A stretch of DNA of 64,000 bases. It comes from an uncultured Chitinophagaceae bacterium (GTDB lineage: Bacteria; Bacteroidota; Bacteroidia; Chitinophagales; Chitinophagaceae). Shown piece by piece: positions 27,935 to 36,300 of the stretch (within the stretch, counting starts at the first letter, position 1; every line of letters starts with the position of its first letter). The translations under genes were made by a program, and so were the position numbers. The DNA lies in contig CALCEA010000113.1 in the NCBI GenBank assembly GCA_937900675.1, positions 11,667 to 75,666 of the forward strand. The letters run 5' to 3'. The notes beneath the pieces were generated by a model that saw only the letters and a program-made list of their open reading frames with translations, searched no databases and was not told the origin of the DNA.

Positions 27935-28279
27935 ATGGCAGTGAAAACAGAAAAAGCAAAAAAGTCCGCAACCAAAAAATCAACATTTGATGCAGCGGAA
28001 AAAGTGAGTAAATCAGCTTCTAAGAAAAAAGTAGTGGATGATGATGACGACTTGGATGAAGAAGAGGAAGTAGATGATGATTGGGGAAAAGCAGACGAAG
28101 ACGATGATAGCTGGGATCCAGATTTTGACGAATTTGATATTCCAAAAAGTAAGACTCCAAAGAAAGCCGGTAAAGGCAAGAAAGGCAAGGACGAAGATGA
28201 TGATCTTGGATTAGATGATGATCTTAATTTAGATGATGACTTGAGTCTTGACGATGATGATTTCGACGACGACTTCTAG
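27935..28279 (+). CDS. Highly acidic small protein, function unknown
   Basis: I recognise no named family. The 114 residues divide into a Lys/Ala/Ser-rich basic N-terminus (1-34), an acidic block (about 35-70, with DDDDDLDEEEEVDDDWGK), a short basic linker (PKSKTPKKAGKGKKGK) and a second acidic tail with LDDD repeats that ends in FDDDF. It should be soluble and largely disordered. Alternating basic and acidic blocks suggest binding to nucleic acid or basic partners, much as in RNA polymerase delta tails, but this is inference. Its stop overlaps the convergent transglycosylase stop in a shared CTAG. Confidence 0.75.
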   Translation: MAVKTEKAKKSATKKSTFDAAEKVSKSASKKKVVDDDDDLDEEEEVDDDWGKADEDDDSWDPDFDEFDIPKSKTPKKAGKGKKGKDEDDDLGLDDDLNLDDDLSLDDDDFDDDF

Positions 28280-29241
28280 TTCTCAATAGAATACAAAGCA
28301 TTTAAAGAGGCCTGTAAAATATCATTTTTACGGGCCTCAAATTTTTCTGACATACCCTTAGGCAATTTGAGTTCATAAGGCTTGCCTGTAGCTAACCACT
28401 TTTCTATCCCTAGATTATGCTCCTGTAAAAATTTCAAATCTATAGAAAGTATTTTAGCGATCACCGCTAATTGATATCTACCACTTATCATCAGGGTATC
28501 CAAAGCTTCATTTGTAGCTAATGCATTTGTTTTCTTTGGTTTTATCAAAGATGGCTTTAGATCAAAGTTTTCAAATTGTTCTGTTTCAAAAACATATTGT
28601 GTTGCAATAAATTTTTTAACATGATTACGCGTTTCTAAAGGCAACTCATATTGTATTGCCCAGAAATCTTTGGTTCCCTTTTTTTTGATAGCCTGCCTTA
28701 CCCTACCTGCACCACCATTATAAGCGGCCACTACCAATAACCAATCTCCAAACTCAGCAAAAGATTCTCTTAAAATAGTAGCTGCTGCTTGAGTACTTTT
28801 TTCATAATCCATTCTCTCGTCTACTGGAGATAATTTTAAGCCCAATCGCTTGGCTTCCTCTGGCATAATTTGCCAAGGACCAGCAGCTCCTGCCCAAGAA
28901 ACTACTCCTGCATTTAAATTACTTTCAATAACACTTAAATACTTTAATGTGGTTGGGACACCATTCGCAATTAATATATGATCATATAAATTAAAATACG
29001 GTTTAGCCCAGGTTTTCATTTTTTGCAAACTTGGAGCTTGCTTCTCCATATAAGATTGAATAAAACTAACCGCCTTTGGATTTAATTGATACTGCATTTG
29101 ATTGGATTGAGTATCAGCTTTCACTACTGTAAATAAACTAGTAAAGCCCACTCTATCCGTTGCAGCTTCTTGCGCATTACCATTTTGGATAATGAGCATA
29201 AGCATTAAACCACTAAAAAAACAAACTCTTATTGAATTCAT
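28276..29241 (-). CDS. Lytic murein transglycosylase (MltD-like SLT domain)
   Basis: This exported enzyme should cleave the glycan strands of peptidoglycan. The 321-residue protein has a signal peptide (MNSIRVCFFSGLMLMLIIQNGNAQ), then an SLT domain with catalytic Glu106 in YLSVIESNLN and the motifs GAAGPWQIMPEEAKRLGL and VVAAYNGGAGRVRQA. The C-terminal 80 residues look like a degenerate LysM-type segment (ISGRYQLAVIAKILSIDLKFL). No lipobox Cys is present. Its ATG overlaps the gatA stop by 4 bp, so the two genes are translationally coupled. Confidence 0.9.
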   Translation of the reverse strand: MNSIRVCFFSGLMLMLIIQNGNAQEAATDRVGFTSLFTVVKADTQSNQMQYQLNPKAVSFIQSYMEKQAPSLQKMKTWAKPYFNLYDHILIANGVPTTLKYLSVIESNLNAGVVSWAGAAGPWQIMPEEAKRLGLKLSPVDERMDYEKSTQAAATILRESFAEFGDWLLVVAAYNGGAGRVRQAIKKKGTKDFWAIQYELPLETRNHVKKFIATQYVFETEQFENFDLKPSLIKPKKTNALATNEALDTLMISGRYQLAVIAKILSIDLKFLQEHNLGIEKWLATGKPYELKLPKGMSEKFEARKNDILQASLNALYSIEN

Positions 29242-30671
29242 GATGCACTCATCATTTTCTTTGAAAATTGCAATAATGCAGTTTCATTAAAAGATTGACT
29301 CATTACCTGCAAACCAAATGGCATTCCGTTACTATGTTTAAATAAAGGAATTGAAATGGCAGGAATACCTACCAAATTCGCATACACTGTATAGATATCT
29401 GCCAAGAACATTTCAGTTGCAGAATGTTGATGTTTACCTATTTCAAATGCAGTAGATGGAACTGTAGGAGAAACTAAAATATCATATTGACTAAATAAAC
29501 TATTGGTAAGATCCACTAGTTTTTGTCTTACTTGTTGTGCCTTAGTAAAATAAGCATCAAAATAACCCGCACTCAAAACAAAACTGCCTAATAAAATTCT
29601 TCTTTGCACTTCTTCTCCAAATCCTTCTGTTCTGCTCAACTTATATAGTTCTGTTAAATCATCTAATGGCTTAGAAGTTCTATGTCCAAAACGAATTCCA
29701 TCAAATCTGGATAAATTACTACTTGCTTCAGCAGTCGTTAATACATAATATGTAGGAACTAAATAAGAAAGCAAAGAAAAATCAACTGCTTCCACCAAAT
29801 ATCCTTTTTCCCTTAAGCCGTTTAAATAAGCTTCTGTTTGTTGTTTAATCTCTGGATCCAATCCTGGATGGGTGAGCGTCTCTTTGAAATAAGCTACTTT
29901 TTTAGGTACCGTTTCTGCCTGAATTGTTTTTGAAAAACTAGGTACCGGTTTATCCGAAACAGTACTATCAAAATTATCAGCACCCGCAATAGCTTCTAGT
30001 ACTAAAGCAGCATCATCAATATTATTGGTAAAAATACCTATCTGATCAAAAGAAGAAGCATAAGCAATTAATCCATATCTAGAAATCATGCCATAGCTTG
30101 GCTTTAAACCCACAACGCCACAAAAATCTGCCGGCTGTCTAACAGATCCACCCGTATCAGAACCCAAACTCACCATGCATAAACCAGCTTGCACTGCAAC
30201 GGCCGATCCACCAGAAGAACCTCCAGGAACCAACGAAGTATTCATTGCATTTTTTACAGGACCGTATGCTGAATTTTCATTGCTACTTCCCATGGCAAAT
30301 TCATCACAGTTTTGACGACCAATAATAATCGCACCTTCTGCTAATAATTTTTCGATAGCAGTTGCTGAATATACTGCAGTATAATTTTCTAAGATTTTAG
30401 AAGCGGCACTTACTTTATGATCTTTATAGCAAAGCACATCTTTGATGCCAACCACCACACCATGAAGTTTACCAATCAACTGTTTTTTTTCAGAAACTTG
30501 ATCTAATTCTTTGGCGCGCGCTAAAGCATCCTCCGCAAATACTTCTAAGAATGCATTAAGGTTTTGATGCTTGCTAATTTGATCTAGATAATGTTGAACT
30601 GCTTGAGCACAGGTTTGTTCACCAGCTAAAAGTGAAGCCTGGTATTGATCGATGTTATTGAAAAGAAACAA
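29238..30671 (-). CDS. gatA: Asp-tRNA(Asn)/Glu-tRNA(Gln) amidotransferase subunit A
   Basis: GatA releases ammonia from glutamine for GatB, which converts Glu-tRNA(Gln) and/or Asp-tRNA(Asn). The 477-residue amidase-signature protein has the Lys of the triad in VVVGIKDVL, the Gly/Ser-rich stretch PGGSSGGSAVAVQ and the nucleophile Ser in GSDTGGSVRQPADFCG. It begins with a TTG codon at 30669-30671: MFLFNNIDQYQASLLAG lines up with the usual GatA N-terminus and no ATG is available between this and the tatA stop. gatB and gatC are not in the window. It lies 11 nt after tatA. Confidence 0.93.
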   Translation of the reverse strand: MFLFNNIDQYQASLLAGEQTCAQAVQHYLDQISKHQNLNAFLEVFAEDALARAKELDQVSEKKQLIGKLHGVVVGIKDVLCYKDHKVSAASKILENYTAVYSATAIEKLLAEGAIIIGRQNCDEFAMGSSNENSAYGPVKNAMNTSLVPGGSSGGSAVAVQAGLCMVSLGSDTGGSVRQPADFCGVVGLKPSYGMISRYGLIAYASSFDQIGIFTNNIDDAALVLEAIAGADNFDSTVSDKPVPSFSKTIQAETVPKKVAYFKETLTHPGLDPEIKQQTEAYLNGLREKGYLVEAVDFSLLSYLVPTYYVLTTAEASSNLSRFDGIRFGHRTSKPLDDLTELYKLSRTEGFGEEVQRRILLGSFVLSAGYFDAYFTKAQQVRQKLVDLTNSLFSQYDILVSPTVPSTAFEIGKHQHSATEMFLADIYTVYANLVGIPAISIPLFKHSNGMPFGLQVMSQSFNETALLQFSKKMMSAS

Positions 30672-30682
30672 AGCCTAAATGT

Positions 30683-30871
30683 TTAAGCAGACTTCTCGTC
30701 TTTTTCTTTAATGCCGTCTTCGATTTCTTTTTTCACGTTATTTTTAGCATCGTTGAATTCACGAATACCCTTTCCTAATCCTTTCATAAATTCAGGTATT
30801 TTTCTTCCACCGAACATTACTAAAATAACAACACCAATAATTAATAATTCTTGAAATCCTAAGTTGCCCAT
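30683..30871 (-). CDS. tatA: Sec-independent translocase subunit TatA
   Basis: TatA is the pore-forming small subunit of the twin-arginine export system for folded proteins. The 62-residue protein has one N-terminal membrane helix (LGFQELLIIGVVILVMF), the FGGRKIPEF hinge (usual FGxxKLPE) and an amphipathic helix with a charged C-terminus. tatC is elsewhere. The gene is followed closely by gatA and the transglycosylase. A near-match box TACCTTTA lies upstream on the minus strand. Confidence 0.95.
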   Translation of the reverse strand: MGNLGFQELLIIGVVILVMFGGRKIPEFMKGLGKGIREFNDAKNNVKKEIEDGIKEKDEKSA

Positions 30872-30926
30872 GATATTAAATTTAGAATATTAAAGGTACG
30901 GTAAATCGGTAATTAAAAGACAAAAA

Positions 30927-30949
30927 AAAGCAGCCCATAGGACTGCTTT
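30927..30949 (-). terminator. Intrinsic terminator after rplS
   Basis: AAAGCAG (30927-30933) pairs with CTGCTTT (30943-30949), with further G-C pairs inside the loop. On the minus strand a run of eight T residues follows, 21 nt after the rplS stop. Confidence 0.8.
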
Positions 30950-30970
30950 ATATGATAAGTAGCTAGACTA

Positions 30971-31321
30971 CTAGAATCTTTTTTCCTTAATACGAGCACT
31001 CTTACCACTTCTATCTCTTAAGTAGTACAATTTAGCACGGCGTACTTTACCAGACTTGTTCAACACAATTGAATCAATATTTGGAGACAAGAATGGGAAC
31101 AAACGCTCCACACCCACACCGTCAGAGATTTTACGAACAGTGAAAGAAGCTGTAGCGCCATTTCCTTGAGACTTGATTACATCTCCACGGAATGACTGGA
31201 TACGCTCTTTACCACCCTCTACAATCTTGTAGTTTACGGTAATATTATCACCAGCTTTAAATGCTGGATACTCTTTTTTTGCTGTTAATTGCTCGTGTAC
31301 AAACTTTACTGCTGCGCTCAT
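30971..31321 (-). CDS. rplS: 50S ribosomal protein L19
   Basis: L19 sits at the 30S-50S interface. The 116-residue protein shows [26 protein letters not shown], the family core [22 protein letters not shown] and the C-terminal [20 protein letters not shown]. It is transcribed alone between a perfect TACCTTTG promoter box and a terminator. In many bacteria rplS follows rpsP-rimM-trmD; those genes are not here. Confidence 0.98.
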   Translation of the reverse strand: MSAAVKFVHEQLTAKKEYPAFKAGDNITVNYKIVEGGKERIQSFRGDVIKSQGNGATASFTVRKISDGVGVERLFPFLSPNIDSIVLNKSGKVRRAKLYYLRDRSGKSARIKEKRF

Positions 31322-31343
31322 AATTCATGTTTTTTGCGGACGG

Positions 31344-31351
31344 CAAAGGTA
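31344..31351 (-). promoter_or_regulatory. rplS promoter -7 box
   Basis: The minus strand reads TACCTTTG, a perfect TAnnTTTG, 22 nt before the rplS ATG in the 102-bp gap after rny. Confidence 0.6.
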
Positions 31352-31423
31352 GGGTTACCCTTGCTATTATCCAAATTATTTGATCCAAATATTAAATTCA
31401 GGGCCTTTGGAGGCTATTTTCGA

Positions 31424-32989
31424 CTATCTAGCGATGTTTACAGCGCGTTTTTCGCGGATTACAGTCACTTTAATCTGTCCAGGATAGGTCATTTCGGTCT
31501 GAATTTTCTGAGCAATTTCGAAGCTTAACTGGTCAGAAGACTGATCTGTTACCTTTTCTGCCTCTACAATTACCCTCAATTCTCTACCAGCTTGAATCGC
31601 ATAGGCTTTTTCTACGCCTTGGTAATTCATTGCCAAATTCTCTAAATCCTTGATTCTCTGAATATATTGTTGCATAATCTCCCTTCTAGCCCCTGGTCTT
31701 GCACCACTGATAGCGTCACAAGCCTGGATAATAGGAGAAATGACATATTGCATTTCCATTTCATCGTGGTGAGCCCCAATAGCATTTACTACCGCTGGAT
31801 TCTCCCCATATTTTTCTGCCAATTTAGCGCCTAATAATGCGTGGCTTAATTCTGTTTCCTCGTCTGGCACTTTACCAATATCGTGTAATAAACCTGCTCT
31901 TTTAGCCAATTTAGGATTCAAGCCTAATTCTGCCGCCATGATACCACATAAATTAGCAGTTTCTCTAGAGTGCATTAATAAGTTTTGGCCATAAGAAGAT
32001 CTGAATCTCATTTTACCAATAATTCTAATCAACTCTTTATGTAAACCATGAATACCTAATTCAATAACTGTTCTCTCTCCTATCTCTGCAATTTGCTCTT
32101 CTAATTGTCTTCTTGTTTTCTCTACCACTTCTTCAATTCTTGCAGGGTGAATACGACCGTCTGCCACCAATCTTTGCAAACTCAATCTTGCGATCTCACG
32201 ACGCAATGGATCAAATGAAGATAATAAAATCGCTTCTGGAGTATCATCCACAATTAAGTCAACACCAGTAGCTGCTTCAATCGCACGAATATTTCTACCC
32301 TCTCTACCAATGATCTGACCCTTCATCTCATCAGACTCTAAATTGAATACAGTTACTGTATTTTCAATCGCCACTTCTGCAGCGGTTCTTTGAATAGATT
32401 GAATAATAATCTTACGAGCTTCTTTATTCGCTTTTTGTTTAGCTTCTTCAATAATATCCTGTTGTAAAGCAAGGGCTTGACTTTGCGCCTCGTTCTTTAA
32501 ACTCTCAATTAATTGTTGCTTAGCATCTTCCGCACTAAGATTGGCGATTTTTTCTAATCTGCGAATATGTTCTTCTTGGTGTTTCTCTAATTCTGTTCTC
32601 TTCAAATTAACGATATCAATCTCACGATTTAATTTTTCTTTGATGACATCGTTTTCTTTAATTTGCTTGTCTAAGGCAACCGTTTTTTGATTGATATTTA
32701 GTTCGTTTTGCTTGATGCGATTCTCCGCTTCACCAATTTTTTTATTTCGCTCTAAAATCTCTCTTTCATGATCGGCCTTTAATTGCACAAAACGCTCTTT
32801 AGCTTCTAATTGCTTTTCTTTTTTAATGGTTTCAGCTCTTAGTTCAGCTTCTTTTAAAATATTGGCTGCTTGTGCCTCTGCTTCTTCTACCTGCTTCTTA
32901 GTATTTCTGGCAAAAACCAACTTGCCTAGAACGAGACCCCCTACTAAAGAGGATGCTCCTATGATGATAAATAATATGGTTTGGTCCAT
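31424..32989 (-). CDS. rny: Ribonuclease Y
   Basis: RNase Y is a membrane-anchored endoribonuclease that starts mRNA decay. The 521-residue protein has one N-terminal membrane helix ([23 protein letters not shown]), a long coiled coil (about residues 30-190), a KH RNA-binding domain ([22 protein letters not shown]) and an HD catalytic domain ([15 protein letters not shown]). All domains are intact. A near-match box TATCTTCG (33044-33051) lies 54 nt upstream in the 98-bp gap to zapA, so it may have its own promoter or be the end of the pheT-zapA operon. Confidence 0.97.
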   Translation of the reverse strand: MDQTILFIIIGASSLVGGLVLGKLVFARNTKKQVEEAEAQAANILKEAELRAETIKKEKQLEAKERFVQLKADHEREILERNKKIGEAENRIKQNELNINQKTVALDKQIKENDVIKEKLNREIDIVNLKRTELEKHQEEHIRRLEKIANLSAEDAKQQLIESLKNEAQSQALALQQDIIEEAKQKANKEARKIIIQSIQRTAAEVAIENTVTVFNLESDEMKGQIIGREGRNIRAIEAATGVDLIVDDTPEAILLSSFDPLRREIARLSLQRLVADGRIHPARIEEVVEKTRRQLEEQIAEIGERTVIELGIHGLHKELIRIIGKMRFRSSYGQNLLMHSRETANLCGIMAAELGLNPKLAKRAGLLHDIGKVPDEETELSHALLGAKLAEKYGENPAVVNAIGAHHDEMEMQYVISPIIQACDAISGARPGARREIMQQYIQRIKDLENLAMNYQGVEKAYAIQAGRELRVIVEAEKVTDQSSDQLSFEIAQKIQTEMTYPGQIKVTVIREKRAVNIAR

Positions 32990-33087
32990 TGTTAAAGTCT
33001 TGATTTTTTAAAAAATACACACTGCCCCTTTTCGTGACGGGAACGAAGATAATCAATTAATAATCAAATTGGTAATGAAGGAAGGGA

Positions 33088-33390
33088 TTAAGTGCCGGAA
33101 ATGGCTCTTTCGATGCTATTTTTTAACGTTTCTATCTGATTTTGAACGTTTTCTAGCTCATATAAATTCTGTCCAGACTGCTGTTGTTCGGTGGCAAACC
33201 ATAAAAGGACCATGGAAATATAGTCTTGCATGTCTTTTCCAGCATAAGCGCCCTTAAATTCGATCATTTTTTGGTTAATGATGGCAGCCGTCTTTCTCAC
33301 AGCTTCTTCGTCCTTAGGGGTAACCTTAACCCTGTATGTTCTATCTGCAATGGTAATATTTACCGGTATCATTTCTTCTTGACTAGACAT
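33088..33390 (-). CDS. zapA: Cell division protein ZapA
   Basis: ZapA binds and bundles FtsZ filaments. The 100-residue protein has the N-terminal FtsZ-binding domain (PVNITIADRTYRVKVTPKDEEAVRKTAAIINQK split by a turn) and a C-terminal coiled coil (about 60-96, rich in Gln, Asn and Leu). It follows a small coiled-coil gene by 11 nt, which in turn follows pheT by 15 nt. Cytoplasmic, at the septum. Confidence 0.92.
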   Translation of the reverse strand: MSSQEEMIPVNITIADRTYRVKVTPKDEEAVRKTAAIINQKMIEFKGAYAGKDMQDYISMVLLWFATEQQQSGQNLYELENVQNQIETLKNSIERAISGT

Positions 33391-33401
33391 GGTATGGGGA
33401 A

Positions 33402-33689
33402 TTAAGGATTTAGATTTTGAATCGAATGATCAATTTCTTTAATGTATTGATCTATCTGCTTCATTAATTTTGCTTTATCAGCTGGATCCATATTAGATTG
33501 TCGCATGCTAGCAGCCGCCAATTTGGTTTCTGCATCTTTCAATTGATTGCCCAAGATTTGCTGTTGCTCCTCTGCAATCCCCAATTTGGATTTCAATTGC
33601 TGATTTTCTTTTTCAAGTGCTGCATAGTTTTTTAATAAAACCTGAAGTTTTTCTTGAAGCCCTTGTAAAGATGATTGCAAATTAACCAT
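33402..33689 (-). CDS. Small coiled-coil protein upstream of zapA
   Basis: I do not recognise a named family. The 95-residue protein is predicted to be soluble and almost fully helical: residues about 5-60 form a heptad-patterned coiled coil (LQGLQEKLQVLLKNYAALE and following), then a short acidic-basic helix to the end. The position between pheT and zapA, with 15-nt and 11-nt gaps, suggests work alongside ZapA. By size and shape it resembles ZapB, the coiled-coil partner of ZapA in E. coli, but no homology can be claimed from sequence. Confidence 0.75.
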   Translation of the reverse strand: MVNLQSSLQGLQEKLQVLLKNYAALEKENQQLKSKLGIAEEQQQILGNQLKDAETKLAAASMRQSNMDPADKAKLMKQIDQYIKEIDHSIQNLNP

Positions 33690-33704
33690 GTAGTAAAATT
33701 GTGA

Positions 33705-36110
33705 TTATTTTCTGATTTCTGCTTGGATATTTTTTTCAAATTGACCAACCAGTTTTTTCATCATTCCATCTATTTCGGTATCTGTCAACGTTTTATCAGA
33801 AGCATTGAATACAAAATTAATAGCCACTGATTTTTTCTGATGACCCAGTTTTTCGCTTTCAAATACATCAAATACTCGAGTACTTGACAAAGCATTTAAT
33901 TGTGCAGCCTTGATACAAGACTCAATAGCCTCATATGTGATAGACTGTGGCAAAACCAATGCCAAATCTCTTTCCACAGAAGGATATTTAGATACTTCTT
34001 GATAGACTACTTTATGCTGTTGATAGTATTGTAATAAGCTTGCTAGATCAAATTGAATATACATCACTGACTGCTTGATATCAAAAGCTTGTAATTTTTT
34101 TGAACCAATCACTTCAATTGCACCTAATACTGTTTTTTGATGTAACAATTGAACTGTTTGTCCCTTTGTATGATATTCAATTTCATTTACTCCAATGATG
34201 GTTAAGATCGCTTCTGCGATTCCTTTTGCCACAAAGAAATCTTGCGTGATTCCCTTTTGTCTCCAACCATCTTCGTGTTGCTTTCCTGAAAGATAAATTG
34301 CCAATTGCTCTCCTTCTTCATATTTACCTGCAGCATTCACCGCATAGACTTTACCCATTTCAAAGAAAGAGATTTGCTGATTTCTTCTATTGATATTATA
34401 AGCCACTGCTTCTAATCCTGTTTCCAACATAGAAGGCCTCATTACATCTAAATCTGCACTTAAATTATTCAACATCTTTACCGCATGTTGTAAACTTTCT
34501 TCTGAGAAATATTTACTATTGGTAATAGAATTGGTTAAAATTTCTGTGAATCCTTTACCCACTAAATATTGCGCAATTTTATCTTTGAATTTTTCTTTTT
34601 GCTCTAATGGATCAATCGATGGACTCATGGTAATCACACTTGGAATAGCGATATTATCTAAGCCATCAATTCTCAAAACTTCTTCCACAATATCAGCTGG
34701 CAAACTAATATCTGGTTTATGATAAGGCACTGCTACTTCAATACTATCTGCAGTTTGATGAATCAATTCGAAACCTAAACTTTTTAAAATAGTGATTACT
34801 TTTTCTGTAGGATATAGTTTACCACTTAATTTTTTCAAATAAGCCAAAGGCAATACCACTTTGGTTTTGGTAGCTGGACTAGGATACACATCTACAACCT
34901 TACCAATTTTACCACCAGCGATTTCCTGAATCATTAAAGCGGCTCTTTCTAATACTTTAACTGTACTATCAATATCCACTCCTTTTTCAAAACGCGTTGC
35001 TGCATCTGTTCTTAAACCATGGTGAACAGATGTTTTTCGAATACTTACATTATTAAACCAGGCACTCTCCAAGAAAATAGAAGTAGTAGCATCTTTCACT
35101 CCACTGTTTAATCCACCAAACACACCTGCAATACACATTGGTTTTTCTGTATCACTGATCATTAAATCTGATGCATTTAATTTTCTCTCTGTTCCATCCA
35201 AACTAATAAAGCTTGTTCCAGCTGGATATTTCTTCACCACTACATGTTGGTCTTTGATCACTGATGCATCAAAAGCGTGCAATGGTTGACCAGTTTCATG
35301 TAAAATATAATTCGTGATGTCTACAATATTATTAATAGATCTTAATCCAATGGATTGTAATTTATTTTTCAACCAAGCAGGAGATGCTTTTACTTGCACC
35401 CCTTCTATCACCACACCCGCATATCTTGAACATGCTTGTTGATCTTCAATAGTCACTTTATAAGTTGGAACCGCTTGATCAATGTTGAATGTCTTGCCAT
35501 AAGGGCTTTTAGCACTCACTGGGTTTTCATGATAAGATAAGTAAGCACAAACATCTTTTGCAACACCATAATGACTCATTGCATCCATTCTATTGGGCGT
35601 CAAACCAATTTCATAAATCCAATCTTCGTAATAATCAAATAAACTAGCTACCGGAGTGCCCACTTGAATAGCAGCATCCAAAACCATAATGCCATCATGA
35701 TTATCACTTAATCCAATTTCATCTTCTGCACAAATCATCCCTTCAGAAGCTTCTCCTCTGATCTTTGCTAATTTCATCGTTAAAGGAGCACCATTTTTTG
35801 GATAGATGGTTGTTCCAATAGTTGCCACCACTACTTTTTGTCCAGCTGATACATTCGAAGCACCACAAACTATATTCAATGGTGTTTCTGTTCCAATATT
35901 TACCTTGGTTAATTTTAATTTATCTGCATTGGGATGTTGAACAGTTTCTAATACTTCTCCCACCACTAATCCAGCAAGACCACCTTTAAAATTTTCATAT
36001 TTTTCTAATGATTCTACTTCCAATCCAATTGAAGTCAATATGGTAGACAATTTTTCTGGGCTAATGGTTTGAGGTAAGTATTCACTCAGCCAATGGTAAC
36101 TAATGGTCAT
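33705..36110 (-). CDS. pheT: Phenylalanyl-tRNA synthetase beta subunit
   Basis: PheT is the beta chain of the heterotetrameric enzyme that charges tRNA-Phe; it carries tRNA-binding and editing domains. The 801-residue protein has an N-terminal OB-type tRNA-binding domain (about 40-150), the B3/B4 editing region (RYAGVVIEGVQVKASPAWLKN and following), B5, a catalytic-like domain and a C-terminal FDX-ACB domain (PSVERDLALVLPQS). The alpha-subunit gene pheS is not adjacent, as is common in Bacteroidota. A perfect TATTTTTG box lies 23 nt before its ATG. It leads the pheT, coiled-coil gene, zapA operon. Confidence 0.97.
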   Translation of the reverse strand: MTISYHWLSEYLPQTISPEKLSTILTSIGLEVESLEKYENFKGGLAGLVVGEVLETVQHPNADKLKLTKVNIGTETPLNIVCGASNVSAGQKVVVATIGTTIYPKNGAPLTMKLAKIRGEASEGMICAEDEIGLSDNHDGIMVLDAAIQVGTPVASLFDYYEDWIYEIGLTPNRMDAMSHYGVAKDVCAYLSYHENPVSAKSPYGKTFNIDQAVPTYKVTIEDQQACSRYAGVVIEGVQVKASPAWLKNKLQSIGLRSINNIVDITNYILHETGQPLHAFDASVIKDQHVVVKKYPAGTSFISLDGTERKLNASDLMISDTEKPMCIAGVFGGLNSGVKDATTSIFLESAWFNNVSIRKTSVHHGLRTDAATRFEKGVDIDSTVKVLERAALMIQEIAGGKIGKVVDVYPSPATKTKVVLPLAYLKKLSGKLYPTEKVITILKSLGFELIHQTADSIEVAVPYHKPDISLPADIVEEVLRIDGLDNIAIPSVITMSPSIDPLEQKEKFKDKIAQYLVGKGFTEILTNSITNSKYFSEESLQHAVKMLNNLSADLDVMRPSMLETGLEAVAYNINRRNQQISFFEMGKVYAVNAAGKYEEGEQLAIYLSGKQHEDGWRQKGITQDFFVAKGIAEAILTIIGVNEIEYHTKGQTVQLLHQKTVLGAIEVIGSKKLQAFDIKQSVMYIQFDLASLLQYYQQHKVVYQEVSKYPSVERDLALVLPQSITYEAIESCIKAAQLNALSSTRVFDVFESEKLGHQKKSVAINFVFNASDKTLTDTEIDGMMKKLVGQFEKNIQAEIRK

Positions 36111-36133
36111 GTTGTAGCTTTAAAGTAAGGCTT

Positions 36134-36141
36134 CAAAAATA
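36134..36141 (-). promoter_or_regulatory. pheT promoter -7 box
   Basis: The minus strand reads TATTTTTG, a perfect TAnnTTTG, 23 nt before the pheT ATG. Confidence 0.55.
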
Positions 36142-36254
36142 CTAAATTTTAGCCTAAAAAAAGGTGCAATACCTGTTAATAAGTCCAAATTTGCTGTGAA
36201 TTACTATCGCAGTAGTACTGTGAAAAACAACATTTACACCAAAACAAGGAAGTC

Positions 36255-36262
36255 TAAGTTTG
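36255..36262 (+). promoter_or_regulatory. dnaB promoter -7 box
   Basis: TAAGTTTG is a perfect TAnnTTTG, 38 nt before the dnaB ATG. It lies inside the second copy of the 16-nt direct repeat. Confidence 0.55.
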
Positions 36263-36300
36263 CTGGGTTAAATTCGCAATAAGAAAATAGTGAATAAGAT

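Larger units (their letters stand above)
36111..36300. promoter_or_regulatory. pheT-dnaB divergent control region
   Basis: This is the longest gap in the window. It holds -7 boxes on both strands (36134-36141 towards pheT, 36255-36262 towards dnaB). It also has a dyad ACTATCGCAGTAGT (36203-36216) flanked by direct copies of CTGTGAA (36194-36200 and 36218-36224), and a 16-nt imperfect direct repeat at 36181-36196 and 36250-36265 (14 of 16 identical). No small gene or structured RNA was recognised. Confidence 0.55.

Noticed and set aside
27790..28188. Serine-rich 132-codon frame opposite the acidic protein gene
   Set aside because: Its Ser/Phe runs are the complement of Asp codons on the other strand; it is a composition artefact.
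36111..36300. Small RNA gene or tRNA in the pheT-dnaB gap
   Set aside because: No cloverleaf, no terminator and no conserved RNA motif could be seen.
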